64,000 nt of DNA from Dendrolimus kikuchii (GCA_019925095.2 CM034415.1:6295001-6359000), one strand, 5' to 3'; shown: positions 46,266 to 59,977, counted from the first letter of the stretch. The notes: generated by a model from the letters alone, not told the origin. Made by a program: numbers and translations.

Positions 46266-47313
46266 GGTGTGCTACTTTTCCTTTTCTTCAAACTTGTACC
46301 AACGAACGAACGAACGATCGGAGGGAGCGCGCGCGCGTACGGTCTCACGGTTGCGAGCGTACTGGATGACTCCGACATTTCGCGTTTTAAATTTAAAGCG
46401 GAGCCCCGCATACGTCACGCACCGTGTCGTAGTATATGATTCACCCGCAGTAACCAATCAGAGGGCGAGAGAAATGCTACCATTTCATAATTTGTATCGA
46501 ATCTATTGTTATTAAATTTTTTTTTATTTTTTTTTATTTCATTTCAACGCATGAAACAAGATTATCAAATTATAATTCAATATGTTAGTGTTAGTGTTAG
46601 TATCCCACGGATCTACGTACGCGCAACATATTATATATTTAGATGTATTTGTTTACTTTGGGAAGGAACATTCTTAATTCTCGTCAATTAAAATTAACTA
46701 TATAATATTATTTATTTACCATTACTAACTACTAATATTTTATTACTGTTCGCACGCGACTTGCCATGCCATCCAGTTAGACGAATTAAACACATCGTTT
46801 CATTCATATAGAGCTAGATTTTCAAAGGTATTTTTTTTTTTTAATTTTCATTTTCAGTCAATCTTATATATAATGTCTTTTTAATATAAAATAAACTTAA
46901 CATGTTCGTTAGTAATGTTAATTATAGGCAAGTCACGCTTGCTCGACATCAATGCATGGGAGGAGTTAATTAATTATCGGAAAGAATAAATAAATAAATC
47001 GCCGCGTTAAGAACATGACGAGAGTCAGGCATAATAAATATATTGATTGATAGATAGATACCTATCCAATCGAAACTTATGTGCGTGTGTGTACAACTGC
47101 AACCACTACTACCTCTGTTCGTTTAGAAACTAAATTTCCATTATATTTTTATACATTGATTATAATGTATATATATATGTAAAATATATTATTGCGATAT
47201 ATATTGTGGCCCTGAAAAGGGCCTTTTTTTAGGTGTGTTAACGTTGTCCCCTTGTACGTCGTTCTTTTCGTCGACAGACGAAAGAAAGGAAAGCGGAGAG
47301 AGACACGCGGCTC

Positions 47314-47688
47314 CTAAGCCTTCTTCTCGGTCTTCTTTGGCAGGAGAACCGCCTGAATGTTAGGCAGTACACCGCCCTGTGCGATGGTCACGCCAGAGAG
47401 CAACTTGTTCAACTCCTCGTCGTTCCGTATCGCCAATTGTAAATGCCTAGGGATGATCCTAGTTTTCTTGTTGTCCCTGGCGGCGTTACCCGCCAACTCG
47501 AGAACTTCGGCGGCCAGATATTCCATCACGGCGGCGAGGTACACGGGTGCACCGGCACCGACGCGCTCGGCATAGTTGCCGTTCCTCAACAGTCTGTGAA
47601 TACGCCCCACAGGAAACTGGAGACCGGCGCGATTAGAGCGAGACTTTACCTTGCCCTTTACTTTTCCACCTTTGCCGCGACCGGACAT
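47314..47688 (-). CDS. H2A: Histone H2A (unit 6)
   Basis: 124 aa, identical to the unit 1 copy. Stem-loop at 47208-47223. Confidence 0.98.
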   Translation of the reverse strand: MSGRGKGGKVKGKVKSRSNRAGLQFPVGRIHRLLRNGNYAERVGAGAPVYLAAVMEYLAAEVLELAGNAARDNKKTRIIPRHLQLAIRNDEELNKLLSGVTIAQGGVLPNIQAVLLPKKTEKKA

Positions 47689-48023
47689 TATTGAAGTTTT
47701 GTTATTAAACTATATGAACACTAGAAAAGACACGTCCGACCGATGCGAACGTGACCGAAGCGAGAGTGCCTGTGCGACTGAACGTCATCGAAAAAAAACG
47801 CACCGGTTTTATACTTGTGTATCGTGCGTTCGAACCGAGCGACATTACGTCTAAGAAGTGGGACGGAGAGAGAGATAGAGACGGCGAGCGAGATAGACGC
47901 ACACGACCAAGGAAAACTATTTACTTACATAATATTATTATATACTATTAGGTGTATGGTGTTATTGATTGTATTTGTAAACCACCAATGCATATATCAT
48001 AATAATAATAATATCCATCCAAG

Positions 48024-48060
<37 letters not shown>

Positions 48061-48564
48061 ATGTACCTACCTATGAAAGTTATCTGTCAAAACTATTATT
48101 AAGTACCTATCTGTATTCTGTATACCTGTGCGATATTAACTAGCTTTATCGGTGTTGTTTTTTATTGAGGCGAAATTTTAGGTTGATTTGAAAAGCAAAC
48201 GAAAGGATAAGAAGTCGGGCGGAAACCGCGCGGGGGGGGAGAGGAGCGTTTTTTTTTTTTTTTTTAAATATATCGTCGTGCGTGTGTGTGTGTGTGCATA
48301 TATCGTACGACCGAGGCGGCTACCGCGTGAAAGGATAGCGGAAACCAGTTTTCTATTCGTGATGATATACATCGTCATCAATCTGTGGAACATCTGTTAG
48401 CCCTGAAAAGGGCTTTTTGGTTGGTAGGCACGGCGGCACACCCCGCACACACCGCCCACAGCAACACCACGAAGGCGCGAGCGAGCGGCGCGTTCACTGG
48501 GCCGTCGGCGGCGGCGGTTCGCTCGGAGCGGAGCGGAGGTGTCGTCTCTGTCGCGTCCCGTCGT

Positions 48565-49323
48565 TTACTTCTTCGCAGCGGAGGTCTTCTTCGCGGCCGC
48601 CTTCGACTTGGGTGTGGCCGCTGCGGCCTTCTTCGGCTTGGGCGCTTTCGGTTTCTTGGTGGGCGGCTTCGCGGTCTTCTTGGCCTTCGGCGCGGCGCCC
48701 TTGCCCTTCGCGGGGGCGGCGGTCTTCTTCGACGCGGCGGCGGCCGGCTTCTTCTTGGCTGCGGCGGCTTTCTTGTCCCTCGTCGCCGCCGAGCCGGCGG
48801 CCTTCGACTTGGACGGCGAAGCGGCCGACGCGGAAGCGGCGGCGCCCTTCTTCCCCTTCGCGGCGGCAGCGGGGGCGACCTTCTTCGACTTGCCAGAAGA
48901 CGCGGTGCCGGTCTCGTCGCCGTCGGCGGCCGCCTTGCCGGCGGACCTCTTCTTGGCTCCGGCGGCCGGTTTCTTCGACGCGGACGACTTGGATTCCAAC
49001 TTGAACGATCCCGATGCGCCCTTGCCTTTGGTCTGGATCAACGCACCCGATTCGACGGCGCTCTTGAGGTACTTCCTAATGAACGGCGCAAGTTTCTCGG
49101 CGTCGACTTTATATGTCGCCGTTATGTATTTCTTGATGGCCTGAAGCGACGATCCGCTGCGCTCCTTGAGCTCCGTAATCGCGTTAGTGACCATCTCTGA
49201 AGTCTTCGGGTGTGTCGGCTTGGCCTTTGGCTTTTTCGCGCCGGCCGCGGCTGCGGACGCCTTCGGTTTCTTCGCCGGCGTCGCGGGGGCCGGGGTTTCG
49301 GCTGCTACTGCTGTGTCTGCCAT
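48565..49323 (-). CDS. H1: Linker histone H1 (unit 7)
   Basis: 252 aa, identical to the unit 1 copy. Stem-loop variant at 48399-48414. Confidence 0.97.
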   Translation of the reverse strand: MADTAVAAETPAPATPAKKPKASAAAAGAKKPKAKPTHPKTSEMVTNAITELKERSGSSLQAIKKYITATYKVDAEKLAPFIRKYLKSAVESGALIQTKGKGASGSFKLESKSSASKKPAAGAKKRSAGKAAADGDETGTASSGKSKKVAPAAAAKGKKGAAASASAASPSKSKAAGSAATRDKKAAAAKKKPAAAASKKTAAPAKGKGAAPKAKKTAKPPTKKPKAPKPKKAAAATPKSKAAAKKTSAAKK

Positions 49324-50342
49324 TTTTTTTTTTTTTTTTTTTTTTCCTCTTTAAACGAATACAAACAAACAAACAAACTACCACGAACGATTGATTAGTT
49401 TAATCCCACGGGAGAGCTGGCTGTGAGAAATACAACAACAAACGAATATGGTTACTCAAACTCGAAAGTAGATGGCGCCAGGTGAAAAGTCGACCTCATC
49501 GGCTCAGGGCAATACCGAATCGACGACCGCGACGTCGAGATACATTTTCTCGTACGAACGCTTACAACTTTTCACTAGCACGGATCTGTTTAAACACACT
49601 TTTAACGTTTTTCAAATATTCATAGAGCAATTCGAGACGTGATAATCTACAATATTTGAGTTTAGCGGTGTTATAAAGCCGTTTGCAAAACATTCGTCCC
49701 GGTAATATTCTCAATAAACTTGTTTATATTCACGACAGCATACGATGCATACGCGGGGTCCCGTTTAAAACTTATTTTTCTTATTATAAATGTGTATTGT
49801 TATAGATTTTCATTAAATAAATGAATTATAAACATCCCGAGGTTCCGACGTATAAACTTCCTCCGCGCGCAATACTATTTTTTTCATCGAATAATCGATG
49901 AAAAGTTTAGGGTCGTAAAACATTACTACCGCGAAACCTCTGTGAGGAACTAGGCATACGAATAAAAACGTGCAACTGTTTCGTATAATCGTGTAAATAT
50001 TAAACGATCTTATTTATTATTTACTAGTAACTACTGCACTATAATAATATACGTAATGATGATCTAATCTTTTTTTTTTTTTAATCTATTTATGTAGTAA
50101 CCAACACTTATCATTTCAATTGATCACACAAGTAAGACGAGACAGGTCTTAAATTAATTAATAATAATAATAGTAATAATAATAATAACAACAAAACAAT
50201 ACACATGGGTGAAAAGAAAGGGGGAGAAAAAAAAAAAAAGATATTAAGAATAAAGTAAAAAAAAAAAAAAATACTAATAATATAGTATAACAACAACAAC
50301 AACAACTACTACTATTTGTTTTTTTTTTACTTCATCAAAACG

Positions 50343-50374
<32 letters not shown>

Positions 50375-50831
50375 GTAACAATATGAGAGAATTTCTCAAG
50401 AACATATCAATTGTCCTTATATAAATATATAAAATTGATTGAGCCCCACCGTAATGATACGTTGATAGCTTTTAATACATAGTAAAAGAGATGAATAATA
50501 AATAATATGCTTTCTTGTACTTTCCGAGTGTTTAGCACAACATTTAGTTGTGAACGTTTAACATTATTTATATTTATGCGTGACGTTAGGCCTCATGAAC
50601 GCCGCACGTGCTTGTGCTTAAGTATTATAATTAGCTACCTATATACAGACAGAATCTATTGTGTTAAGTGTGCATAAGAGCCGACTCCTGTTCGTTATAG
50701 AAAAACTTTCAGGGCAGGGTTATAATACTTTTGAATAAATTGCGGCCCTGAAAAGGGCCTTTTTCTTGTACAATTCTTCCGAATCTCGTATAGTATGATA
50801 TTGTGGTGGTAAGCAAGAGAATCCATCTCTT

Positions 50832-51401
<570 letters not shown>

Positions 51402-51557
51402 TTATTAAACATTACAATTTAGTTTTATACACACGCACCAATTATGATAGTTATCATTATTATTTTTCTCCCTTTACAAATACATTTACGCCCATGAAGG
51501 CTTTATTCATCAGAATTCCTGAATGAACATGTGGATAAATTGGTGTATATATGTATG

Positions 51558-51608
<51 letters not shown>

Positions 51609-51840
51609 TAATATTACTTATGACCATTTCATCATCTGATCCTGCATAACAAGCGTGCATGTCGTCATTTATGCTTAGAGTCATTCGTGTGTGTGTATAT
51701 AATTGCAGTCGATTAAAATACCCTTGTGAGGTCTCAAAGAAAAACATTCGAATTTATTGCGGCCCTGAAAAGGGCCTTTTGATGAGTCGTGTAATTATTT
51801 ATTCCGCTACTCGGTCCGTTTGCGGGAAGAACGGAGGCGT

Positions 51841-52266
<426 letters not shown>

Positions 52267-52621
52267 CTAACTATTTAATCGAATAATTAAAAAAAGGGGG
52301 GGGGACAGAAATGAAAAAGAGACAATCTACGAACCGTACGTTCCGGTCGACGCGACGAAGACGAATAAAAACACGCCGCGCTTTGTTCGCGTCTATATAT
52401 ACAATTTCTGTCGCTAGGTGTCGGAGGGGGTGCGGGGAAGTGGGAGGGGGGGAAGCCGCTGGCCTCTAGGCCGGCGCCGCGCTGCGCGCGACGCCGGCCC
52501 CCCGCGCCCGCCCGCCCGCCCGCCCGCCCGGTCGCGCCCGCGACCCGACGACCCGACGACCCGACGGCGGGGGGGCGGATGACCGCGCGTCGCGCCACAG
52601 CCCGACGACGAGCGACGACCA

Positions 52622-52652
<31 letters not shown>

Positions 52653-53203
52653 CATCACACCCTCCGTCATCCATCATCCCCATATAGTTGACTCATGCTC
52701 ACATGCTCACATGCTCATAATTATCATCTCATATCTCGCCATCTCGGCGGCTAACCGAAAACCTACCTCAAATCAACAAATCAACAACGCCACAGCGCCC
52801 AGAGTGCCTCGCCTCCCGCCTCCCGCCTCCCCTACCCCGTATGTACCTACCACTTACCATCTACCATCTACCACATTCATTTCTCATTCAATATTATTTA
52901 TATATATTTTTTTTTTATAATCATTATTTATCTCTCTCATTCATTCATTCAATCAAACAATCAAATAAATAAATAACTATACAAATCTATCCATCTATCC
53001 ATCTATGTATGTATGTATGTATGTATGTATAACTTGGGACTTGACTTTCGATACTCACTGTAATATACGAATACATATTTTTTATTTTATTTCATTTCAT
53101 TTCATTTCATAGAAAACATTTTGTGGCCCTGAAAAGGGCCTTTTGCTTTTGCTTTTTATTTTTCCCATAATTATACCATGCCGATGAACGTTTACGTTTA
53201 CGT

Positions 53204-53896
<693 letters not shown>

Positions 53897-56779
53897 TTAC
53901 CTTTGTGTAAGAGGATCCGAGCCGGGGGCTCTCCGGCGTCTGTTCTGTCTGCGTCTGTTATGCCAGGCTGATGTTCTGAGCCTCGGGGGGTTCATGATTG
54001 CGAGGAGACGGGTGATTTTATCGGGCTCGTCAATGAGTACATTGCGAGGGCGACGATTTCTCATGGGAGCGTTCGGTGTGGGTTTATAGTTGACCGTTTC
54101 CGTCACCAGAGGGTTCGGGTGATGGGGGGCGAGGTCAAAGAATCTGCGCGATAGAGTGACTATATAATCTTTGATGGAGGGAAGCTCCAGATCGCGATGC
54201 AGGTCGGCGAGCCGCATATAGCGCGGGGCGTCGACTGCAGCACGCATAAAATGATTCTGGATTCTTTGCAGTCTCCAGATGTTTGTTTCGCTGGCGTGGC
54301 CGAAGACCACACTCGCATAGGTCATGATGGGGCGGATGCAAGTTTTGTATAGAGTCACCTTATTTCTAAGGCTCATCTTACTCTTCTTGCATATCAACGG
54401 ATAGAGTCGGCCTAGGATCCAGTATGCTCTGTTCCCGGCCGCTCTGGTGTGCTTGTGGAAGTACAAGCCTTTATCGAGAGTCACACCAAGATATTTGACT
54501 TCGTTAACCCAGGGGATAACTCCGTCGTATAGCTTGATGGGCATAAGTTGGTTGGTGGGGCGAGTATTGGGTGAGAGAGAGCGACGAGAGAACATGATGG
54601 CTGCGCTCTTCTCGGGGTTCACTTCAATCCTCCATCTACGGAACCAGTCGCCTAGTTCCTTGATGGCGGCGTTGAGGTGACTGCAGATTCTGTATCTGCT
54701 GGGGTCGCTAATGAATATGGCGGTGTCATCCGCATATAGGGCTAGCTCGGTATGGGGGTGCCGTGGCATGTCGCTGGTGTACAGCGAGAAAAGTAAGGGG
54801 GAGAGCGCGGAGCCCTGAGGGACTCCCGCTGAGATGGAATGAGAGGAGGATCTAGTGCCCTCCACTCGGAATCTGAATCTACGGTCTTTGAGGAAGTCCC
54901 GTAGAATGAGTACGAGTCGGTCCGGCACACCGAGTTGATACAGCTTGTATATCAGCCCGTTGTGCCAGACCTTATCGAAGGCTTTGGCGACGTCGAAGAA
55001 TACTGCGCCTGTCGGCCAGAATCTTTGTCCGCCGCGTTGAAAGTGGGAGAGGACGTGCTCCGTGATGCGGAGCACTTGCTGTGGACAAGAGTGTCTAGCT
55101 CTAAAGCCAAACTGCTCAGGGGGAATGAGATTATTGCTGAAGGCAAAATCTCTCAGTCTTGTAAGAAGGACTCGCTCATACAGTTTACCCAGCGAGCTGA
55201 GTAGACTGATGGGGCGGTAACTAGAGGGCTTTGAGGCCGGTTTGCCTGGTTTGCGGATACCGATGACTTCCGCTTCTTTCCAGGTCTTTGGAAATTGGCA
55301 ATTATTTATGGCGGCATTGAAGATGCTTACCATAATTAAGATAAGTTGGGCGGGGAGGATTTTTAAAAGTTTATGGCTGATTCCATCATTGCCTGGGGCC
55401 TTGCGGGGCTTTAGGGCTTTGATGAAATCCTGTACTTCCTCAACCGTGACCGGTTCGAGTGTGGTTTCGGCCGGGAGGGAGGACCGATATTCGACCTCGG
55501 CGTCTACCTCCGATAGGTGAGACGGGTCGTTATTGGCAATATTGGGGGAGCATTGGAGCTCGAGACTTTCGGCGAGACATTCTGCCTTTTCGTCGTCATC
55601 AAACGCTTTGGTGTTATCGGGTCTCTCGAGGGGTGGCATGCTCGAGAGGGTTTCTGCTTTCAGAGATCTCGCCAGCTGCCAGTAAGCCTGGTGAGTTGGG
55701 GAGATCTCCTCCAGCAGTCGGTCCCAACGTTGGTTCCTGACCTCCTGGACACGGAGTCTGACCTGGCGTTGGAGTGCCCTGTATTGGGCTTTATTATCTG
55801 GGGAGGGGAAGCTGCCGTAGGCTCTGAATGCTGCCCTCTTGTCCCTCATCAGATCTCTGACGTCGTCCGGGAGTGGCAGTCGGTGGTCCTCGAGAGGTAC
55901 CTGCCGAGTGGACTCCCGTACCACGCTCTGGAGGTGGCTGGTGAGGGCTTCGATGGCAACATCGTTGTCCTGGGCTGAGTTAATCGGGTCCGGGATCCGG
56001 TCCAAGTCCGGGGAGCTTGTCGTTGCGAGCAAGTCCCGGACTTTGGCCCAATCTATGATGGGTTTCGTCGGTGGCGTCGAGTCAGTCGGGGGGCCTAACT
56101 GAAGTACGACCGGCAAGTGGTCGGAGTCAATGTCATCCCGTGTTTCGATAGAGCGGAACTGAAGGGAGACTCCCTTCAGCAGCGCTATGTCGAGAACGCT
56201 CGGGTGTTGTACGTCCGGTCTGTCAGGGTATCTGGTGGGGGTCAAGGGGGCTAAAATGCCAAAGAGGAGCCTGTCCGAGAGGCGGAGAAGCTCCCTTCCT
56301 TTGGGATTTTCAATTGGACAATTCCAAGAGGGATGTTTACAGTTTAGGTCCCCGGCTATTATAACCGCGGGACCCAGACTAAATAGGGCGTTGAGATCGT
56401 CTTCCAGGATGGGCTTCTGACATTTTAAGTATGCTGAAACTATGATGATGGGCTGATGGCCTGTCATCGATAGTTTGCATGCGGAGACTTCTAGTTCCTC
56501 TAGAGGGGGGGTATCGATGGGGATGCAGTGCAAGGACCGCTTGTAGTAGATAAGTGTCCCTCCGCCATGGGAGGTTAACCTATCGTGCCTGATCAGGTTG
56601 TAATTAGCGATTCGGGGATCTCTAATACTCGGCTTTAAGAAAGTCTCTTGCACTAAGAGAATGTCTATGTTATCGGTGACCAGGAAGTCGTGAACCAAGT
56701 CGCGCTGATTTCTAAGTCCGTTGGCGTTATATGTAGCCAAAGTCAATGAGCGGGGTTTTTCCCTACTTGTGGTAGCCAT
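53897..56779 (-). CDS. ORF2 of Jockey-type retrotransposon: endonuclease and reverse transcriptase (copy B)
   Basis: 960 aa, intact, with the same endonuclease and reverse-transcriptase motifs as copy A (Asn18, Glu45, Asp144, Asp220-His221, Asp596, YADD at 682-685). It has Gly583 where copy A has Ser. The ATG follows the ORF1 stop by 12 nt, an arrangement that suggests translation by termination and reinitiation. All recognisable catalytic residues are present, so this copy could be active. Confidence 0.96.
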   Translation of the reverse strand: MATTSREKPRSLTLATYNANGLRNQRDLVHDFLVTDNIDILLVQETFLKPSIRDPRIANYNLIRHDRLTSHGGGTLIYYKRSLHCIPIDTPPLEELEVSACKLSMTGHQPIIIVSAYLKCQKPILEDDLNALFSLGPAVIIAGDLNCKHPSWNCPIENPKGRELLRLSDRLLFGILAPLTPTRYPDRPDVQHPSVLDIALLKGVSLQFRSIETRDDIDSDHLPVVLQLGPPTDSTPPTKPIIDWAKVRDLLATTSSPDLDRIPDPINSAQDNDVAIEALTSHLQSVVRESTRQVPLEDHRLPLPDDVRDLMRDKRAAFRAYGSFPSPDNKAQYRALQRQVRLRVQEVRNQRWDRLLEEISPTHQAYWQLARSLKAETLSSMPPLERPDNTKAFDDDEKAECLAESLELQCSPNIANNDPSHLSEVDAEVEYRSSLPAETTLEPVTVEEVQDFIKALKPRKAPGNDGISHKLLKILPAQLILIMVSIFNAAINNCQFPKTWKEAEVIGIRKPGKPASKPSSYRPISLLSSLGKLYERVLLTRLRDFAFSNNLIPPEQFGFRARHSCPQQVLRITEHVLSHFQRGGQRFWPTGAVFFDVAKAFDKVWHNGLIYKLYQLGVPDRLVLILRDFLKDRRFRFRVEGTRSSSHSISAGVPQGSALSPLLFSLYTSDMPRHPHTELALYADDTAIFISDPSRYRICSHLNAAIKELGDWFRRWRIEVNPEKSAAIMFSRRSLSPNTRPTNQLMPIKLYDGVIPWVNEVKYLGVTLDKGLYFHKHTRAAGNRAYWILGRLYPLICKKSKMSLRNKVTLYKTCIRPIMTYASVVFGHASETNIWRLQRIQNHFMRAAVDAPRYMRLADLHRDLELPSIKDYIVTLSRRFFDLAPHHPNPLVTETVNYKPTPNAPMRNRRPRNVLIDEPDKITRLLAIMNPPRLRTSAWHNRRRQNRRRRAPGSDPLTQR

Positions 56780-56791
56780 TGGGAGGTTAAA

Positions 56792-58387
56792 TTAGGGAGT
56801 GTCGTCATAAAGGATCTTCATCAGCGTTCCGTGCTCCATGAAGAGCCGCAGACGAGCCTTTAAGGTAGTGGCGGTTTCGAGTTTCCTCGCTAAGGTTGTT
56901 ACCTCATCCAGGTTGAAGGGCAGCGACCTGGCAAACTGTGTTACCAGGGCGAGGTCCCTCGAGATGGAGGAGGGAGCACCTGTGGGAGCCGGCAGTGTGG
57001 CGGGTTGAGGTTGAGGTTGAGGTTGGGGCCTCATAAGGGGCATCGGGGCTCTGGCCTGGGTAGGCAGGGCGGGAAAACCTGTCCAAGCGTTGAACGCCGG
57101 GAGAGGTGCAGGCACGAATGCCCGACGTTTGGGGGCGGCCTTGGGGGCTGGGGGAGAACGCTTGGCGTTCTTTTTGAATTTGGGGGCGGCCGGGCACCCG
57201 CGGTAGTTAGCGGGGTGTCCGGTTTGTCCGCAGAGAATGCAGGCCGGAGGGTCGGGGGAGTCCCGAGTTCGCGCGCAGTCACTGGTCCCGTGATCCCCGA
57301 GGCACTTGACGCATCTCGGGCGGGAGTGGCAGTGATTTGCCGAATGGCCATATAGCTGGCAGCGGTGGCATTGCCGGGGGGTCTGATTATTATAAGGCCG
57401 CTCGAAGCGGAGATTGGTAAGACCGCAGACGCTCTTCAGGTTGAAGATTGCCTTACCTCGGTCCGAACGGTCAAGGATAACGAGCACCATGTTGTATGGT
57501 GTCCGGTCTGAGTTACCTTTGTGCATGCGGTGAACCTCATGCACAGGGAGGTTTTGGGCTTGGAGGTCCTCCAAGATGTAGGAGGTTTCAAGCTCCTGGG
57601 ACAGGCCGCGTACGACAACGCGGAGGCGCTTCTCTTCCTCGAGAGCGTAAGTGTAGTAATTGACATTTCTGTCAATTAAGATGCGGGTAAGGGCGCGATG
57701 GTCGGCCGGGGTCTGAAGGACGACTTTAATGCCGTGCTGGATGTCACGTGCCTCTTTCAGCACGATGTTATGGGCGGGGAGAGAGGAGAGTACATCTCTC
57801 CAGAGATGTTTATCTCTGATTATCAGAGGGGGCGGTAGCCGTTCGCGGCGGGGCTGGCTGTCGGCCTTGGTTTTGGCCTGTTTGGGCTCCTTGTCAACGT
57901 GGCCTTGAGGCGAGCTGTTAAGCAGTCGCTTCTTGGCCTTCCGGTTCGTGACGACTTGGAAGCCGTCATCATCGTCACCGGTTTGGGTGGAGGGGTCGAT
58001 CTCCATGTCGCTTTCAGACGCGGCTGAAGCGACAGTGGGAGATTCGGTAATGGCGGGGGCGGGGGTGGGTGCGGGCGCGGCCGCGGTAGGGGTGGCCGAG
58101 GTGGCCGTTGGGGTTTTAGCCTGAGTGGCTATTGGGATCGCGGGGGCCTTAGGGGCCACGGGGGTAGCGGCTTTAGGAGCCTTGGACGATCCGGCCTTAG
58201 GGGCCTTGGGGGGTGGCGCGGAAGACGCGGCTTTCGCGGGGGTCGCGGTGGCTGTCGGAGATGGAGGGATTATCTCCATCATGGGGAGAAATTCCTTCAT
58301 CTCCTGGCAGTACCATGTTTTGAGAGTCGGGTCGCGGCTCTCAAGCAAGCGGAGGGTCTGAACCCACCAATCCTTTGGGGTAGCCAT
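56792..58387 (-). CDS. ORF1 of Jockey-type retrotransposon: gag-like RNA-binding protein (copy B)
   Basis: 531 aa, the nucleocapsid-like protein that packages element RNA into a particle with ORF2. Residues about 35-130 are low-complexity Ala/Pro/Thr-rich and probably disordered. Residues about 200-335 resemble the region ahead of the zinc knuckles in Jockey ORF1 proteins (PRE_C2HC type; RVVVRGLSQELETSYILEDL). Three zinc knuckles follow: CHRCQLYGHSANHC at 340, CVKCLGDHGTSDC at 359 and [16 protein letters not shown] at 383. A second Ala/Pro-rich stretch with QPQPQPQP repeats precedes the C-terminal region. The ATG sits at the base of a perfect 11-bp hairpin (58386-58414). Confidence 0.94.
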   Translation of the reverse strand: MATPKDWWVQTLRLLESRDPTLKTWYCQEMKEFLPMMEIIPPSPTATATPAKAASSAPPPKAPKAGSSKAPKAATPVAPKAPAIPIATQAKTPTATSATPTAAAPAPTPAPAITESPTVASAASESDMEIDPSTQTGDDDDGFQVVTNRKAKKRLLNSSPQGHVDKEPKQAKTKADSQPRRERLPPPLIIRDKHLWRDVLSSLPAHNIVLKEARDIQHGIKVVLQTPADHRALTRILIDRNVNYYTYALEEEKRLRVVVRGLSQELETSYILEDLQAQNLPVHEVHRMHKGNSDRTPYNMVLVILDRSDRGKAIFNLKSVCGLTNLRFERPYNNQTPRQCHRCQLYGHSANHCHSRPRCVKCLGDHGTSDCARTRDSPDPPACILCGQTGHPANYRGCPAAPKFKKNAKRSPPAPKAAPKRRAFVPAPLPAFNAWTGFPALPTQARAPMPLMRPQPQPQPQPATLPAPTGAPSSISRDLALVTQFARSLPFNLDEVTTLARKLETATTLKARLRLFMEHGTLMKILYDDTP

Positions 58388-59025
58388 CCCTCAGGCGGGA
58401 GCAGCCTGAGGGATATGTGTAAATTGTGAAGACCTAGTCCCCCTGCCGGGTGAAGGCAGGGGGGTGCGCCCTATGGTGAGCCCTAAGCTTGTAGCCCCTT
58501 TGCCGATCTTATTGTGCAAAGGGGTCCCTAACTGTTTTGTGGGTAGGCAGAACCACAAAAGATAGGAAAAAAGGAGGAGGTCACCTAGGACGGATTTGGA
58601 GATGCCTGGGGTCGGCAAGGGTACTCCCCCTGTGCCGGTGGTTCCACGCCCGTCCGGGTTTGCCGTTTCCCTGAAGGGGAACCGGCGGGCGCCCGGGTCA
58701 CGCCCCAGCTAGGTTCGTTAACACCGTTAGGTATCCCCTAGCTGACCTAGTGGTAATTAAAATTGAGTAAACAATTAAAATTACCACGAGGGTTCGCGCA
58801 AACGAACTACGCGGGTGTGGGGTGGAAACAACCCCGCGTCAGAGCGCAATGAAAATTGCGATGACGCAACCTTGTGTGTATATACCTAGCGTGTATATAT
58901 TGACCAGCCTACTAATAGTGTGCGATACTTGATCGACCGAAAAAACCGAATATCGGGTGGGCGAGCCAGAATGACGTCACAGAGTGCGGACACGTCCGCA
59001 CGGTGCGAGCGCCGAAGCCGGAATG
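58388..59025 (-). promoter_or_regulatory. Structured 5' UTR and presumed internal promoter of copy B
   Basis: 638 nt rich in inverted repeats: 58386-58414 (11-bp arms), 58439-58463 (9-bp), 58495-58524 (9-bp), 58535-58560 (8-bp), 58750-58788 (14 of 16 paired), 58809-58839 (7-bp), 58836-58867 (two-part stem with UUUC loop) and 58985-59000 (7-bp arms, 2-nt loop). A CRE-like palindrome TGACGTCA lies at 58972-58979. Jockey elements are transcribed from promoters at their own 5' end, so the first tens of bases from 59025 should hold it. Confidence 0.75.
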
Positions 59026-59977
59026 CTGGATGACTCCGACATTTCGCGTTTTAAATTTAAAGCGGAGCCCCGCATACGTCACGCACCGTGTCGTAGTATA
59101 TGATTCACCCGCAGTAACCAATCAGAGGGCGAGAGAAATGCTACCATTTCATAATTTGTATCGAATCTATTGTTATTAAATTTTTTTTTATTTTTTTTTA
59201 TTTCATTTCAACGCATGAAACAAGATTATCAAATTATAATTCAATATGTTAGTGTTAGTGTTAGTATCCCACGGATCTACGTACGCGCAACATATTATAT
59301 ATTTAGATGTATTTGTTTACTTTGGGAAGGAACATTCTTAATTCTCGTCAATTAAAATTAACTATATAATATTATTTATTTACCATTACTAACTACTAAT
59401 ATTTTATTACTGTTCGCACGCGACTTGCCATGCCATCCAGTTAGACGAATTAAACACATCGTTTCATTCATATAGAGCTAGATTTTCAAAGGTATTTTTT
59501 TTTTTTAATTTTCATTTTCAGTCAATCTTATATATAATGTCTTTTTAATATAAAATAAACTTAACATGTTCGTTAGTAATGTTAATTATAGGCAAGTCAC
59601 GCTTGCTCGACATCAATGCATGGGAGGAGTTAATTAATTATCGGAAAGAATAAATAAATAAATCGCCGCGTTAAGAACATGACGAGAGTCAGGCATAATA
59701 AATATATTGATTGATAGATAGATACCTATCCAATCGAAACTTATGTGCGTGTGTGTACAACTGCAACCACTACTACCTCTGTTCGTTTAGAAACTAAATT
59801 TCCATTATATTTTTATACATTGATTATAATGTATATATATATGTAAAATATATTATTGCGATATATATTGTGGCCCTGAAAAGGGCCTTTTTTTAGGTGT
59901 GTTAACGTTGTCCCCTTGTACGTCGTTCTTTTCGTCGACAGACGAAAGAAAGGAAAGCGGAGAGAGACACGCGGCTC
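59026..59977 (-). other. H2B promoter remnant and H2B-H2A spacer (unit 7)
   Basis: Normal spacer from unit 1 position 5745 onward. It keeps the H2B TATA-like element (59049-59062) and CCAAT box (59118-59122), now directly upstream of the retroelement in the same orientation. The H2A stem-loop is at 59872-59887. No other gene. Confidence 0.88.
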
